From NCBI RefSeq assembly GCF_003667315.2, contig NZ_RCTZ02000005.1:186001-250000 (forward strand): DNA of 64,000 nt, read 5' to 3'. Made by a program: the position numbers and the translations under genes. The DNA comes from Tropicibacter alexandrii (GTDB lineage Bacteria; Pseudomonadota; Alphaproteobacteria; Rhodobacterales; Rhodobacteraceae). Position 1 is the first letter of the stretch, and each line of letters begins with the position of its first letter. Below are positions 41,604 to 51,490 of this stretch, in pieces. The notes beneath the pieces were generated by a model. It had not been told where the DNA came from, ran no database searches, and worked only from the letters and a program-made list of their open reading frames with translations.

Positions 41604-44213
41604 TCATGCGCCGCTATCCGGCAGGTCGACAAGCCGCAAGGCATGGCCGCCCAGATCGCGAAAGGCGCGCTGGCGGCAGCTGAGCACGATGATCTGCTGA
41701 TTGCCCGCCTGCCGGTGCAGCGCGTCGAACATGCGTTCGATGCGGTCGTCATCGGTGTAGACCAGCGCGTCGTCGAGGATCACCGGCGCGACCCGGCCGC
41801 TGGTCGCCAGCATGCGCGCAAAGGCCAGTCGCACGAGCAGCGCAACCTGTTCCTGCGTGCCGCCAGACAGGATGTCGATCGGCTCGGGACGCCCATCGCG
41901 GATCAGCGTGTCGGGCAAGAGGGTCTCTTCGCCCCATGTCAGGTCTGCGCCGGGCCAAAGCAACTGCAAGAGCGGACGCAATTCCTGTGCAATCGGCGCG
42001 AAATAGCGATCACGGGCGGCGTTTCGCGCCAGTTCCAGCGCCTGTTCGAGGCGCCGCAGAACGGCGACCTCGTGCTCGATCCGGGCAAGGTCGGCGCGCG
42101 CGGCGGCGAGGCGCTCAGCGGTGTCGGCCAACCGCTCCTCGACCGCGTCGCCAGCCGAGCGGTCGATGCGTTCCTCGAGCCGGGCAAGCATCTGCCTGAG
42201 ATCGGCGATTTCTTCGCGGGCGCGGTTATCGACCGACTCGGCGCGGGCCAGCGCGGCTGCGGTCGCGGCAAGGTCGGGCGCATCGCGCAGCTTGTCGGCA
42301 TAGGCAGCCTCGGCGGTTTCCAAATGCCGGGTGTGTTGGTCCAGTTCGTCCATCAGGGCGGGTTCAGTGGCGTCGCCGCATTTGGCAAGGCTGTCCTTGG
42401 CGCGCGCCAGCCGGTCGCGCAACTGGCCAAGCGCGGTGTCTGCGCGCGTGGCGGCATCGCGGGCTTCGGCAAGGCTGTCATTGGCGCTGTCACGGGCGAT
42501 GCGCGCGGCGTCCCGGCGGCCCCGCGCCTCGGATTGCAGCGCCTCGGCGTCGGCGAGGCTTGGCAGGTCGGGTTGATCCTGCGCCACGGGAATGGCTTCG
42601 AGCGCCGTACGCAGCGCTTCGATCCCGTCAGGGGCAAGGCTGGCCAACACGGCGCGGGCCTCGCTCATGCGGCGCTCGGCTGCGTTGCGGGCAGCGGCCA
42701 TGTCGCGGGCAGCCTCGACGCTGTCGGCACCAAGCCGCGCCAGTGCCTCGCGCAGCCGGGCGCGCGCCGTGTCCACCTTTTGGTCAGTGGGCTGCGCGTC
42801 GCCGGGGCGCAGGTCCAAGCTCCCAAGCCCGCCCAGCGTCAGACGCGTGGCGCGGGTCAGCGCAAGCGGCTCGCCGTCGCGCAGCACATCCTCTCCGGCG
42901 CGCACCTGACCCGCCTGACCCGGCGCGTAGTGAACGATCACCTGCGTGGCGGTCGCATCCCGTGCCGCGCGCGCGGCGTTCAGCGCGCTGGCCATGTCTT
43001 CGATCTGCCGCAGGGCGGTGGCATCCGGGCCGGTGCGGGCTGCCGCGGCGGCGGTTTCCATGTCGCGCCGGGTGGCGTCTGCCTGCGCAATGCGGGTTTC
43101 GAGATCGGCCCGCCGCGAGGCCCCATCGCGGGCGGCTTGTGCCTTGGCCGCCGCAAGGCGGAGCGTGTCGGCCTGCTCCAGCGCGGTTTCGGCCTCGGCC
43201 AAGGCGGTCTGCGCGGCGTCGCGCTGCCCAAGCGCCGCATCGTGGCGGGCGCGGCTCTGTGCGACCTCGATCTCGGCCTTGGCAACCGAGCCCGAGGCGG
43301 TTTCGAATTCGGCGGTGGCGGCCCGCAGTTCGGTCAGGCGTCGGGTCGTGCTGTCGACCGTAAGGCGGGCCATGGCCACCTTGCGCGCCTCGGTTTCAAG
43401 CAGGTCTGCATGGCGCAGCGCGGCGGCATGGGCGGCACGCGCCCGGTCGAGACCATCCTTGCGGGCCTGCACCGCCTCGGGCGTATCGAGATCGCCCAGC
43501 GCGCGACGGGCGCGCTTGCGCTCGGCCAAGGCGGCGTGCAGGTCCCGGGCCGTGGCGTACAGCTCGTTATGTTCGGCCTGCAGGGCCTCGACCGCATCCT
43601 GTGCGGCCTTCCACGGGCCGTTGGCCTTGGGGCGACCGGTCCCGGTCGCCAGCTCGCCCAGCTCGGCCCGGCAGCGGGCCAGCGCCATGTCCATGCGCCG
43701 CCCGCCGGTCATCGCCTCGACCTCGTGGCCCACGGCGGTCATCAGGTCGCGGCGCGCCTCGAGCGCGGCCTGCTTTTCCTTCGTCGAGCCGCCGGACAAG
43801 TCGGTCACGCCCTGCCGTACCCAGATCAGACCAGATGGCCCGCCGGTGCCCGTGCCGAGCAGGTCGGCAATCCACGCCTCGGCCGCGTCCGACTGCGCCA
43901 CGAGCACATCGCCGCGATGCACCGTGGCAAGCGGCTTTTGCAACCAGCGTTTCGTTACCCGGAACACGCCATCGGGGGTCTCGACATCCACGGCGACCTC
44001 GGGCGCGCCCCCGGCATGGGGACGCAGCGCCGCGATGTCCTTGTCCTTCGATCCGTGGGGCTTGAAGAACAGCGCCTGAATCGCATCGAACAGCGTCGAC
44101 TTGCCGTGTTCGTTGGGTTCCGACAGGACGTTGAGCCCGTCGCCGATACCCTCGACGCGGGCGGTGCCGGTAAAGCGGCGCACGTTGCGCAAGGTGATGC
44201 CTCGGATCTTCAT
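41604..44213 (-). CDS. SbcC/YhaN-like ATPase with long coiled coils
   Basis: An 869-residue ABC-type SMC-like ATPase from the ATG giving MKIRGITLRNVRRFTG. The N-terminal P-loop is LSEPNEHGKSTLFDAI. The middle 500 residues are alanine/arginine/glutamate-rich coiled coil. The C-terminal signature and Walker B are ILSGGTQEQVALLVRLAFA and APVILDDALVYTDDD. It pairs with the nuclease encoded just upstream (ATGA overlap), like SbcC-SbcD, but is shorter and closer to YhaN. The role is probably DNA end processing or repair. The long upstream extension of the frame lies inside the nuclease gene. Confidence 0.88.
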   Translation of the reverse strand: MKIRGITLRNVRRFTGTARVEGIGDGLNVLSEPNEHGKSTLFDAIQALFFKPHGSKDKDIAALRPHAGGAPEVAVDVETPDGVFRVTKRWLQKPLATVHRGDVLVAQSDAAEAWIADLLGTGTGGPSGLIWVRQGVTDLSGGSTKEKQAALEARRDLMTAVGHEVEAMTGGRRMDMALARCRAELGELATGTGRPKANGPWKAAQDAVEALQAEHNELYATARDLHAALAERKRARRALGDLDTPEAVQARKDGLDRARAAHAAALRHADLLETEARKVAMARLTVDSTTRRLTELRAATAEFETASGSVAKAEIEVAQSRARHDAALGQRDAAQTALAEAETALEQADTLRLAAAKAQAARDGASRRADLETRIAQADATRRDMETAAAAARTGPDATALRQIEDMASALNAARAARDATATQVIVHYAPGQAGQVRAGEDVLRDGEPLALTRATRLTLGGLGSLDLRPGDAQPTDQKVDTARARLREALARLGADSVEAARDMAAARNAAERRMSEARAVLASLAPDGIEALRTALEAIPVAQDQPDLPSLADAEALQSEARGRRDAARIARDSANDSLAEARDAATRADTALGQLRDRLARAKDSLAKCGDATEPALMDELDQHTRHLETAEAAYADKLRDAPDLAATAAALARAESVDNRAREEIADLRQMLARLEERIDRSAGDAVEERLADTAERLAAARADLARIEHEVAVLRRLEQALELARNAARDRYFAPIAQELRPLLQLLWPGADLTWGEETLLPDTLIRDGRPEPIDILSGGTQEQVALLVRLAFARMLATSGRVAPVILDDALVYTDDDRIERMFDALHRQAGNQQIIVLSCRQRAFRDLGGHALRLVDLPDSGA

Positions 44214-45340
44214 TCCGATGCCTCCCGGATATAGGCGTGCAGCCGGGCAAGCGCATCGCCCGCGATGTCCCGGTCGGCCTGCGACAGGTCCCCGGACTGC
44301 GCCTCGGCCAAGAGGTCGTTCGCAGCCATGCGCAGGGCACCGCCTCGGTCGATCTCGTCGAGATCGGCGGCATCGTACAGCGTGCCAAGCGCGTCGGTGA
44401 CCAGTTCGAAATGGGCGAAATCCGGGGCCTCGCGGGCGGCGGTCTCGCGCAGGGCGGCCTGTTCCGGCAGGCCAAGCCAGCCTGACGCGGTGACCCGCAC
44501 CAGCACATCGCGCCGCCCCGAGGCGGGCAGGGCGGCGCGCAGGGCGGCTGCCGCATCCTGTCTGGCGGTCAGCGCGAGGGGGATATCCGTCCAGTGAAAG
44601 CTGCCGGTCTCGATCTCGTCGATGCGCGGCGGGACACCGGGGGCCTCGAGGCTGACCAGCAGGCAGACACCCCTGCGGCCATGCTTGAACCGATCCTGTT
44701 CGGGGCTGCCGCAATAGTGCACCCGCTCAGAGACCGCCAGCCGTCCATGCCAGTCGCCCAAGGCGAGATAGTCGAGCCGCGCGCTTTGATCGCGGTCGGG
44801 GGCGATGGCATCGCCCGAATCGGTGAAGTCGGTGACCCCGCCATGCGCCAGCCCGATGCGCAGCATGCCGTCCGGCGTCTGCATCTCGCGCAGGATATCC
44901 GTCGGATCGCTAGCCGCCGCGCGATAGGCCACGGGGCAGGGCAAGAGCATCGCGCCGGCAGCCATCGCCCGCGGTTGGGGGTCCGTCAGCAGGTGCAAGT
45001 TTGACGGAGCGTCGCGCGCGATCATGTCCCATAGCGGCTCTGCGTCGCGCAGGTTGTCGTGGTTGCCGGGCAACAGCCACCATGTCACGTCGGCGGCCTC
45101 GCCCATGGCGGCCAGCGCCTGCCGCACCACCGAGGCCGAGGGCGTCGCCGTGTCGAACGTGTCCCCGGCCAGCACCACATGCGCGGCCCCGTTGCTGCGC
45201 GCGGCCTGCGCCAGCTTGCCCAGCACCGCGTGGCGGGCCTCCATCAGGCGACCGCGGATATTGCCATCGGCCGGCTGCGGGATATTCGCGAACTTGCGTC
45301 CGATGTGCAGGTCGGAGGTGTGAATGAAACAGAAAGCCAT
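44210..45340 (-). CDS. SbcD/YhaO-like metallophosphoesterase nuclease
   Basis: A 376-residue protein from the ATG giving MAFCFIHTSDLHIGRKF, with AGGAAG before it. The phosphoesterase motifs are FIHTSDLHIG, VLAGDTFDT and LPGNHDN, followed by GLAHGGVTDF and GDWHG. The C-terminal region is the Mre11/SbcD-type cap. With the downstream coiled-coil ATPase it should form a DNA double-strand-end nuclease complex. Confidence 0.9.
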   Translation of the reverse strand: MAFCFIHTSDLHIGRKFANIPQPADGNIRGRLMEARHAVLGKLAQAARSNGAAHVVLAGDTFDTATPSASVVRQALAAMGEAADVTWWLLPGNHDNLRDAEPLWDMIARDAPSNLHLLTDPQPRAMAAGAMLLPCPVAYRAAASDPTDILREMQTPDGMLRIGLAHGGVTDFTDSGDAIAPDRDQSARLDYLALGDWHGRLAVSERVHYCGSPEQDRFKHGRRGVCLLVSLEAPGVPPRIDEIETGSFHWTDIPLALTARQDAAAALRAALPASGRRDVLVRVTASGWLGLPEQAALRETAAREAPDFAHFELVTDALGTLYDAADLDEIDRGGALRMAANDLLAEAQSGDLSQADRDIAGDALARLHAYIREASE

Positions 45341-45692
45341 GCGCCCTTCCTGAGCCGAGTTGCGCGCCAAGGCAAGCGGCGTCCGGATTTGGGCCGCGTG
45401 CAGGTCTGTTTGATCGCGAAGATGCTCAACGGCGTCAAGCGACCATTGAACTGCGGCGCGAGCATTCTACCTTCGACGGATACGTGCGTGGATTGCCGCT
45501 TGTCTACCCATCGCCCGCGCCCGGGCTCGGTGGTCTTTCGCACTTGCAGCGCGATCTGGCCGATGGCGGCGGGAAATCGACTTGAGCCCCGCCGCTCGGT
45601 GGTCTACCGCTGCCCGGACCGATCCGGATGCGTCGCCTGAGGCGTTCGGGTCAACATTCAGGCGGTCCCTCGCGGACATGATGGGAGAAGGC
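45341..45692. other. intergenic region with no feature found
   Basis: 352 bp between the divergent nuclease and receiver genes. The receiver's ribosome site (GGGAGAAGG) is at the right end. I see no further gene or clear repeat; frames crossing it lack ribosome sites. Confidence 0.5.
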
Positions 45693-46091
45693 ATGAAACT
45701 TTTCATTGCCGACGACAATGTCGAATTCGGCCGGATGTGCGCCGAAGTTGCGCGCCGCGAAGGGTGGAATGTCGCATTGTGCAGCAATGGCCGCGAATTG
45801 CTGGCGCTGCTGTCGGATCTCGATGAACCGGCGCTCGTGCTGTGTGACATCAACATGCCCGAGGTCGATGGCATCGAGGTGATCCGCACGCTGGCCGATC
45901 CCGGCCATCTGCTGCGGTTCCGGTTCGTCACGGGGGGCTCCATGTCCAATGCGCTGGCCGCGCGGCTGATCGGGCAGGCGCGCGATATCCAAGTCGGCAA
46001 ATACCTTGCCAAGCCCGTGACGCTGGCCGATCTGCGCAAGATGTTGCAGGACGAGGCGCAGTTGCTGACCGCGGCCTCGGACGACCGGTGA
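45693..46091 (+). CDS. stand-alone receiver domain protein (CheY-like)
   Basis: A 132-residue single receiver domain starting MKLFIADDNVEFGRMC, chosen because GGGAGAAGG precedes this ATG; 45678 is an alternative. The acidic pair is D7-D8, the phosphorylation site is the D in VLCDINMPEVDG, the Ser/Thr position is in FVTGG, and the conserved lysine is in LAKPVTLADL. No output domain, so it acts through a partner kinase or effector that is not identifiable here. Confidence 0.87.
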   Translation: MKLFIADDNVEFGRMCAEVARREGWNVALCSNGRELLALLSDLDEPALVLCDINMPEVDGIEVIRTLADPGHLLRFRFVTGGSMSNALAARLIGQARDIQVGKYLAKPVTLADLRKMLQDEAQLLTAASDDR

Positions 46092-46168
46092 GCGCGGGGC
46101 GCTCTGCGCTTTGATTTCCGGTCGCGCTGTGCTACGCCGCGCCAATCGCTTTACGACGGGATGTCCGG

Positions 46169-46723
46169 ATGTCGCTTTCTGACTCGCGCACAGGTCGGGC
46201 CGGTCCCGATCCTGATATGATCCCCGCATGGGTCGACGGGGTGCTGACCCCTTTCGACAAGCTTCGGGCCCATCAACTGGGGCTGCGCCACAAGGCCGTG
46301 TCGGTCTTTGTGCTGTCCGGTGACGAGGTCTTGTTGCAGCGCCGGGCGCTGGGGAAATACCACACGCCCGGGCTATGGGCGAATGCCTGCTGCACGCACC
46401 CTCTGTGGGACGAGGCGCCGCGCGACTGCGCGATCCGGCGCCTTGCCCAAGAGCTGGGACTCGAGGGGCAGGGGCCGGAGTTCCGCAAGCAGCTGGAATA
46501 CCGCGCCGATGTGGGCGGCGGGCTGATCGAGCACGAACTGGTCGACGTGTTCACCGTCGAGACCGCGCGCGACCTGCCGCTGGCCCCCGATCCCGCCGAG
46601 GTGATGGAGACGCGCTGGATGACCCGCGATGCCCTGCGCGACGATCTGGTCAGCCATCCCGACCGCTACACGCCTTGGTTGCGCATCTACATGCAAGAGC
46701 ATGGCGGCGCGATCTTTGCCTGA
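46169..46723 (+). CDS. idi: isopentenyl-diphosphate delta-isomerase, type I
   Basis: A 184-residue Nudix-fold enzyme. The catalytic cysteine is in [10 protein letters not shown], the Nudix-like segment is [14 protein letters not shown], and the catalytic glutamate is in [11 protein letters not shown]. It interconverts IPP and DMAPP for isoprenoid synthesis. A start at 46217 (MIPAWVDG) is possible. It is followed on the same strand by psd and pss. Confidence 0.93.
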   Translation: MSLSDSRTGRAGPDPDMIPAWVDGVLTPFDKLRAHQLGLRHKAVSVFVLSGDEVLLQRRALGKYHTPGLWANACCTHPLWDEAPRDCAIRRLAQELGLEGQGPEFRKQLEYRADVGGGLIEHELVDVFTVETARDLPLAPDPAEVMETRWMTRDALRDDLVSHPDRYTPWLRIYMQEHGGAIFA

Positions 46724-46806
46724 TCGCCACTGCCGCTGATACAGGTTTGATTTGCATCCCCCGCGCGTTTGTCTACGAGGGGATGACCCAGAAGACACGA
46801 GGTCCC

Positions 46807-47490
46807 ATGTCCGTTTCCATGCTTTCCACCTTCGTCAAGCCGATGCATCCCGAGGGGCGCAAGTTCGTCGCCATCGCTGGTGCCATCGCGCTGGTGCTTT
46901 TCGTGATCTGGGAGCCGCTGGGCTGGATCGGTCTGGGCCTCACGGTTTGGGTCTACTACTTCTTCCGCGATCCGGAGCGGGTCCAGCCCACGCGTCCGGG
47001 CGTCATGGTCTCTCCTGCCGATGGGATCGTGTCCTTGCTCGAACCGGCGGTGCCGCCTGCCGAGCTGGGCTTGGGGACCGAGCCGATGATGCGGATCTCG
47101 GTCTTCATGTCGGTGTTCAATTGCCATGTGAACCGCCTGCCCACCGCCGGAACGATCGAAACCGTCGCCTATCGCAAGGGCAAGTTCCTGAATGCCTCGC
47201 TCGACAAGGCGTCCGAGGATAACGAGCGCAACGGCCTGACCGTGGTGCTGGAGGATGGCCGCCGCTATGGGGTGGTGCAGATCGCAGGCCTCGTCGCGCG
47301 GCGCATCCTGTGCTGGTCGAAGGAAGGCCACCACCTGACGATGGGCGAGCGGTTCGGGCTGATCCGGTTCGGCTCTCGCCTCGATGTCTACCTGCCCGAA
47401 GGCGTGACGCCGCTGGTGCGCATCGGCCAGACCATGGTGGCGGGCGAAACCGTGATCGCCGACCTGACCGGCACCGTGGCCGAGGCCTGA
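46807..47490 (+). CDS. psd: phosphatidylserine decarboxylase proenzyme, short type
   Basis: A 227-residue protein from the ATG giving [17 protein letters not shown]; 46783 is an alternative start. Two hydrophobic segments lie near 20-50. The self-cleavage site is the G-S in [13 protein letters not shown] near the C-terminus, where serinolysis generates the pyruvoyl group. [21 protein letters not shown] is the conserved core of the short, archaeal-type branch common in alphaproteobacteria. Makes phosphatidylethanolamine; the substrate comes from the next gene product. Confidence 0.93.
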   Translation: MSVSMLSTFVKPMHPEGRKFVAIAGAIALVLFVIWEPLGWIGLGLTVWVYYFFRDPERVQPTRPGVMVSPADGIVSLLEPAVPPAELGLGTEPMMRISVFMSVFNCHVNRLPTAGTIETVAYRKGKFLNASLDKASEDNERNGLTVVLEDGRRYGVVQIAGLVARRILCWSKEGHHLTMGERFGLIRFGSRLDVYLPEGVTPLVRIGQTMVAGETVIADLTGTVAEA

Positions 47491-47493
47491 TCC

Positions 47494-48237
47494 ATGACCG
47501 AGCCCGACCGCGACCAGCCGCCCGTCTCGCTGCTTTTCCTCGTGCCCAACATGATCACCCTGATGGGCATGAGCTTTGGCCTGACCGCCATCCGCTTTAC
47601 CCTTGAGGGGCGGTTCGGCACGGCGGTGTTCCTGCTGTTGCTTGCCGCGCTGGTCGACGGGCTGGACGGGCTGATGGCGCGCAGGCTTGGCGCCGAAAGC
47701 GCGCTGGGGGCGCAACTGGATTCCCTGTCGGATTTCCTGTGCTTCGGCGTCGCCCCGGCGATCCTGATCTACCAGATGCATCTGGGCGCGGGCGGGCTTG
47801 GCTGGATCTTTGCGCTGGTCTTTGCCTCGGCTTGCTGCTTGCGGCTGGCGCGGTTCAACGTGATGTCCGGACAGGCCGACGAAAACGACGGGCCAAAGCG
47901 CCACTTCGTCGGCGTGCCCGCCCCGGCGGGCGCCATGCTGGGCCTGCTTCCGGTCTTTCTGTCGCTGGGCGACGTGTTCGAGGCGGGCAGCGCGCCGGTG
48001 CTTGTCTCGCTCTGGATGGCCTTCGTCGCGGTCCTGATGATTTCCAAGCTCAAGACGCTGTCCCCCAAGGGGGTCAAAGTGCCGCGCAAGCTGGTCGCGG
48101 TGATCTTCTTCGCGGTGGTGATCGCGATCGGGCTCAGCTTTTCGCGCCCGTGGTACCTGCTGGTGGCGCTGGATGTCGCGTATCTGGCGACGGTCTGCCT
48201 TGCGCTCCTGCGCGCCCGAGGACGGCTCTTCGGCTGA
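47494..48237 (+). CDS. pssA: CDP-diacylglycerol-serine O-phosphatidyltransferase
   Basis: A 247-residue membrane protein. The CDP-alcohol phosphotransferase motif DGLDGLMARRLGAESALGAQ followed by LDSLSD is intact (DGx2ARx8Gx3Dx3D). About six hydrophobic segments. It joins serine to CDP-diacylglycerol, giving phosphatidylserine for Psd. Three bp separate it from psd. Confidence 0.94.
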   Translation: MTEPDRDQPPVSLLFLVPNMITLMGMSFGLTAIRFTLEGRFGTAVFLLLLAALVDGLDGLMARRLGAESALGAQLDSLSDFLCFGVAPAILIYQMHLGAGGLGWIFALVFASACCLRLARFNVMSGQADENDGPKRHFVGVPAPAGAMLGLLPVFLSLGDVFEAGSAPVLVSLWMAFVAVLMISKLKTLSPKGVKVPRKLVAVIFFAVVIAIGLSFSRPWYLLVALDVAYLATVCLALLRARGRLFG

Positions 48238-48370
48238 GTTCACTTCCTTGCGACTTGCTCGGATGGCGCGACTGCGCTAACCCTTAACATGTTGTCCTGC
48301 AAAGGAAGTATGCAGGTTGCGTGACCATCACCCGGTCGCGTGAAAGGCGAAACACGAAGGAGATCGAACC

Positions 48371-51300
48371 GTGACGACATATACGCTGGCCGGGGTTTAC
48401 TACGAATTTGGCTCAGGAAACACGGTTACGCAGTTTCAGCCCGCGACCTTCTCCTTCACGCTGGTCGACGGTGTTTCGACCCTGTCTTACACCTATGACT
48501 ACGCCCCGGATGGTGTATCGCCCACGACCGTCGAGTTCGACAATCAGGGGACGCAGTTGTTCGCCCCGATCTTGGATGCGACGACGCCGCTGGACCCGAC
48601 CAACAACGACACCTATGTGGTCGAACTCAGCTGGGTGGACGATTTTGGCACGCCCAAGACCACGACGCTTTTGCAGATCGACATCCTGACCGGCGGCGAA
48701 TACGTCTTTTTCCTCGACGGCGATCCTCTGCCGATTTTGAATACGCTGGCCGAGTTCCAGGACTTCAACGACAACCACATCACCGGCGTCCGGGACATTC
48801 CGGCTGGCACGACCTTTGCCGAAGGGCAGGCGATCAGCGTTAATGATATCAGCTATTTCAGCAGCACCGAGAACGACGCCTTTCCCGGTACGTCGGCCAA
48901 CGAATCCATCGGGGCCGGTGCCGGCGCGGACGAAATCTATGGCAATGGCGGCGTCGACACGCTGGATGGCGGCGCGGGCGAGGACTGGATCGTCGTGACC
49001 GGTGACAACGACGGCACGCTGGTGATCGGTGGGGGGGATTTCGACGATGTCGTGATCTACGACCCGACCAATCCAGACGCGCTTTTCGTCGATTTCACCC
49101 ATGGCGGCGCGGGCGAGGTCCAGATCGTCGGGCGGTCCGACCATACCGGCAGCGCGACGGTCGACTACACCATCACGGCGGTCGAGATCGAGCGCGTTTC
49201 GATCGAGTTCGGCACGCAATCGGGCGGCGATGTGCTGATCCAAGGCGACAGCACCGATGACCGGGTCCGCTTCAACGAGTTGCCGAATTTCTGGGAATTC
49301 CTTGGCGGTGACGGTCAGGATCAGGTCGATCTGCACCGCACCTGGGTCGAAGACGATACAGGCACGCGTATCCGTGGCATCAGCTCGACCTTCCTGCTCG
49401 ACAACACCAATTTTTCGGTGAACGGCGATACGGTCGTCGTGTCCAACAGTGACGGGTCCGGGGCGGTGTTTTCGCTGACCGACGTCGAATTCATCCGCCT
49501 GACCGACGGCACCTTTTCGACCGAGCAATTGGCCGCGATGGATGCGGGCCAGTCCACCACACCGACCACGGGGGATGACAACCTCTTCGGCACGGTCAAT
49601 CCCGACAGCATCGATGGCGATGCGGGCAATGACGTGATCTCTGGCCTTGGCGGCAATGACACGCTGATCGGCGGTGTGGGCAATGACACGCTCTATGGCG
49701 GCGAGGACGACGATACGCTGAGCGGTGGCGCGGATAATGACGTCATAAATGGCGGCACCGGCAATGACTCGGTCGATGGTGGTGCTGGCGACGATACTCT
49801 GACCGATGGTCGCGGCTTCGACACGGTGGATGGTGGCACCGGGACGGACACGTTCTATCGCGATCTGGCCGCCGATTTCTCGGCGCAGTCGTGGTTGCCG
49901 ATCGTCGATCTGGTCGCCGGGCGTTTCTACGATCCGGCGGACGATCCCAGCCTGTTCGACACGCTTCTCAACATTGAGAATGTCCAGCTCGTGGGGGACT
50001 TCGACATGTCCATCACCGGTGACGGCAATGGCAACGTGTTGCAAAGCGATCTGGGCGACGACACGGTGATCGGCGGGGCGGGCAACGACACGCTCCTTGG
50101 CGGCGAGGGCAATGACACCCTGAGCGGTGGCGCGGACAACGATGTCATCGACGGTGGGTTCGGGAACGACTCGATCGATGGCGGTGCTGGCGACGACACG
50201 CTGACCGATGGTCGCGGCTTCGACACGGTGGATGGTGGCACCGGGACGGACACGTTCTACCGCGATCTGGCCGCCGATTTCACGGCGCAGTCGTGGTTGC
50301 CAATCGTCGATCTGGTCGCCGGGCGTTTCTACGATCCGGCGGACGATCCCAGCCTGTTCGACACGCTTCTCAACATTGAGAATGTCCAGCTGGTAGGCGA
50401 CTTCGACATGTCCATCACCGGTGACGGCAATGGCAACGTGTTGCAAAGCGATCTGGGTGACGACACGGTGATCGGCGGCTCTGGCAGCGACACGTTGATT
50501 TCCGGCGCGGGCAACGACTCCCTGCAGGGCGATCTGGGCAACGATCTGCTGCAAGGCGGCGATGACAACGACACGCTGAATGGCGGCTTTTCGGCCGACA
50601 CGCTCGAAGGCGGCAGCGGCGATGACCTGTTGATTGGCGGCTATGGCGATGACAGCATCGATGGCGGAATCGGCAGCGATACGGCGGATTATACCGGGTT
50701 CGGCGGCAACATCACCGTCAACCTGAACGATGGCACCGCGCAGTATACCGGCGCGGCGGGCACCGACATCCTGACCGGGATCGAAAACCTCGTGGGGGGT
50801 GACCACGCCGACCGCTTTACCGGGCGTCCCGACGACAGCATCCTCGAAGGTGGCGACAGCGCCGACACGCTGCTGGGGCTTGGCGGCGACGATACGCTGG
50901 ACGGGCAGGACGGCAATGACAACATCGTCGGCGGCTCTGGCGCGGACCACCTGATCGGTGGCGCGGGGCGCGATGCGCTGCTGGGCGGCACCGAGAATGA
51001 CAGCCTCGACGGCGGGATCGAAAACGACCAGTTGCGTGGCGGCGATGGCGAGGACACGCTGTATGGCGGTGTCGGGCGCGACATCCTGATCGGCGGCGAC
51101 TTCGTCGCGGGTGGGTTCCCCGGCGACGGGGCGGCGGATACCTTCGTCTATACCGACGTGACGGAATCGCAGGTCGGTGCTGGCGGGCGCGACATCATCC
51201 GCGATTTCGAGGACGGGCTCGACATCATGGACCTGTCGGCCATCGACGCGATTACGGGCACGCCCGGCGATGATGCGTTCACCTTCATCGGCAGTTCCGG

Positions 51301-51448
51301 TTTCAGCGGCACGGCCGGAGAGTTGCGCGCCGTCACCACCGCCGCTGCGACCATCGTGCAGGCCGATGTGGACGGCGACGGGAATTCTGATTTCGACGTG
51401 TTCCTGAACGGCGTGTTGGTCATGGACACCTCCGACTTCGTGCTCTGA
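48371..51448 (+). CDS. RTX (hemolysin-type calcium-binding repeat) secreted protein
   Basis: A 1025-residue acidic protein starting at a GTG (MTTYTLAGVYYEF) with AAGGAG 8 nt upstream. Residues 1-170 form a non-repeat N-terminal region. From about 170 to the end there are many GGxGxDxLx nonapeptides (GGNDTLIGGVGNDTLYGG and so on), interrupted by beta-helix-like spacers. A 134-residue block is duplicated in tandem. The C-terminus (NSDFDVFLNGVLVMDTSDFVL) is of the type read by type I secretion systems. No secretion genes are nearby and no catalytic domain is seen; an adhesin or matrix role is likely. Confidence 0.9.
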   Translation: MTTYTLAGVYYEFGSGNTVTQFQPATFSFTLVDGVSTLSYTYDYAPDGVSPTTVEFDNQGTQLFAPILDATTPLDPTNNDTYVVELSWVDDFGTPKTTTLLQIDILTGGEYVFFLDGDPLPILNTLAEFQDFNDNHITGVRDIPAGTTFAEGQAISVNDISYFSSTENDAFPGTSANESIGAGAGADEIYGNGGVDTLDGGAGEDWIVVTGDNDGTLVIGGGDFDDVVIYDPTNPDALFVDFTHGGAGEVQIVGRSDHTGSATVDYTITAVEIERVSIEFGTQSGGDVLIQGDSTDDRVRFNELPNFWEFLGGDGQDQVDLHRTWVEDDTGTRIRGISSTFLLDNTNFSVNGDTVVVSNSDGSGAVFSLTDVEFIRLTDGTFSTEQLAAMDAGQSTTPTTGDDNLFGTVNPDSIDGDAGNDVISGLGGNDTLIGGVGNDTLYGGEDDDTLSGGADNDVINGGTGNDSVDGGAGDDTLTDGRGFDTVDGGTGTDTFYRDLAADFSAQSWLPIVDLVAGRFYDPADDPSLFDTLLNIENVQLVGDFDMSITGDGNGNVLQSDLGDDTVIGGAGNDTLLGGEGNDTLSGGADNDVIDGGFGNDSIDGGAGDDTLTDGRGFDTVDGGTGTDTFYRDLAADFTAQSWLPIVDLVAGRFYDPADDPSLFDTLLNIENVQLVGDFDMSITGDGNGNVLQSDLGDDTVIGGSGSDTLISGAGNDSLQGDLGNDLLQGGDDNDTLNGGFSADTLEGGSGDDLLIGGYGDDSIDGGIGSDTADYTGFGGNITVNLNDGTAQYTGAAGTDILTGIENLVGGDHADRFTGRPDDSILEGGDSADTLLGLGGDDTLDGQDGNDNIVGGSGADHLIGGAGRDALLGGTENDSLDGGIENDQLRGGDGEDTLYGGVGRDILIGGDFVAGGFPGDGAADTFVYTDVTESQVGAGGRDIIRDFEDGLDIMDLSAIDAITGTPGDDAFTFIGSSGFSGTAGELRAVTTAAATIVQADVDGDGNSDFDVFLNGVLVMDTSDFVL
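49676..50077 (+). repeat. RTX tandem duplication, copy 1
   Basis: A 402-bp (134-codon) unit encoding GNDTLYGGEDDDTLSGGADN and onward to GNVLQSDLGDDTVIGG. Most bases match copy 2; boundaries are approximate. Confidence 0.85.
50078..50479 (+). repeat. RTX tandem duplication, copy 2
   Basis: The second 402-bp unit. In the central stretch from the TDGRGFDTVDGG codons to the GNVLQSDLGDD codons it differs from copy 1 at only a few positions, indicating a recent duplication or ongoing gene conversion. Confidence 0.85.
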
Positions 51449-51463
51449 CACGCCGGGGATGGG

Positions 51464-51486
51464 CGCCCGCCCGAACGGGGCGGGCG
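51464..51486. terminator. GC-rich hairpin between convergent RTX and chemoreceptor genes
   Basis: A perfect 9-bp stem CGCCCGCCC/GGGCGGGCG with a 5-base loop, between two convergent stops. There is no T-run, so it may be a bidirectional transcript end rather than a strict intrinsic terminator. Confidence 0.5.
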
Positions 51487-51490
51487 TCGC

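Noticed and set aside
41490-44234. 914-residue frame antisense to the SbcC-like ATPase
   Set aside because: Low-complexity Gly/Arg/Gln-rich translation. The sense frame has Walker and signature motifs.
45582-45692. N-terminal extension of the receiver protein
   Set aside because: The 37 extra residues lack a ribosome site and any motif, whereas the inner ATG has GGGAGAAGG directly before it.
49620-51130. Regular short repeats resembling a CRISPR-like array
   Set aside because: The periodicity is 27 bp (nine codons), in frame, and encodes GGxGxDxLx; these are RTX repeats without spacers.
48413-51451. 1012-residue open frame antisense to the RTX gene
   Set aside because: The regular GGxGxD codon pattern leaves the opposite strand free of stops. 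It has no ribosome site or domain, and the sense strand has clear RTX motifs.
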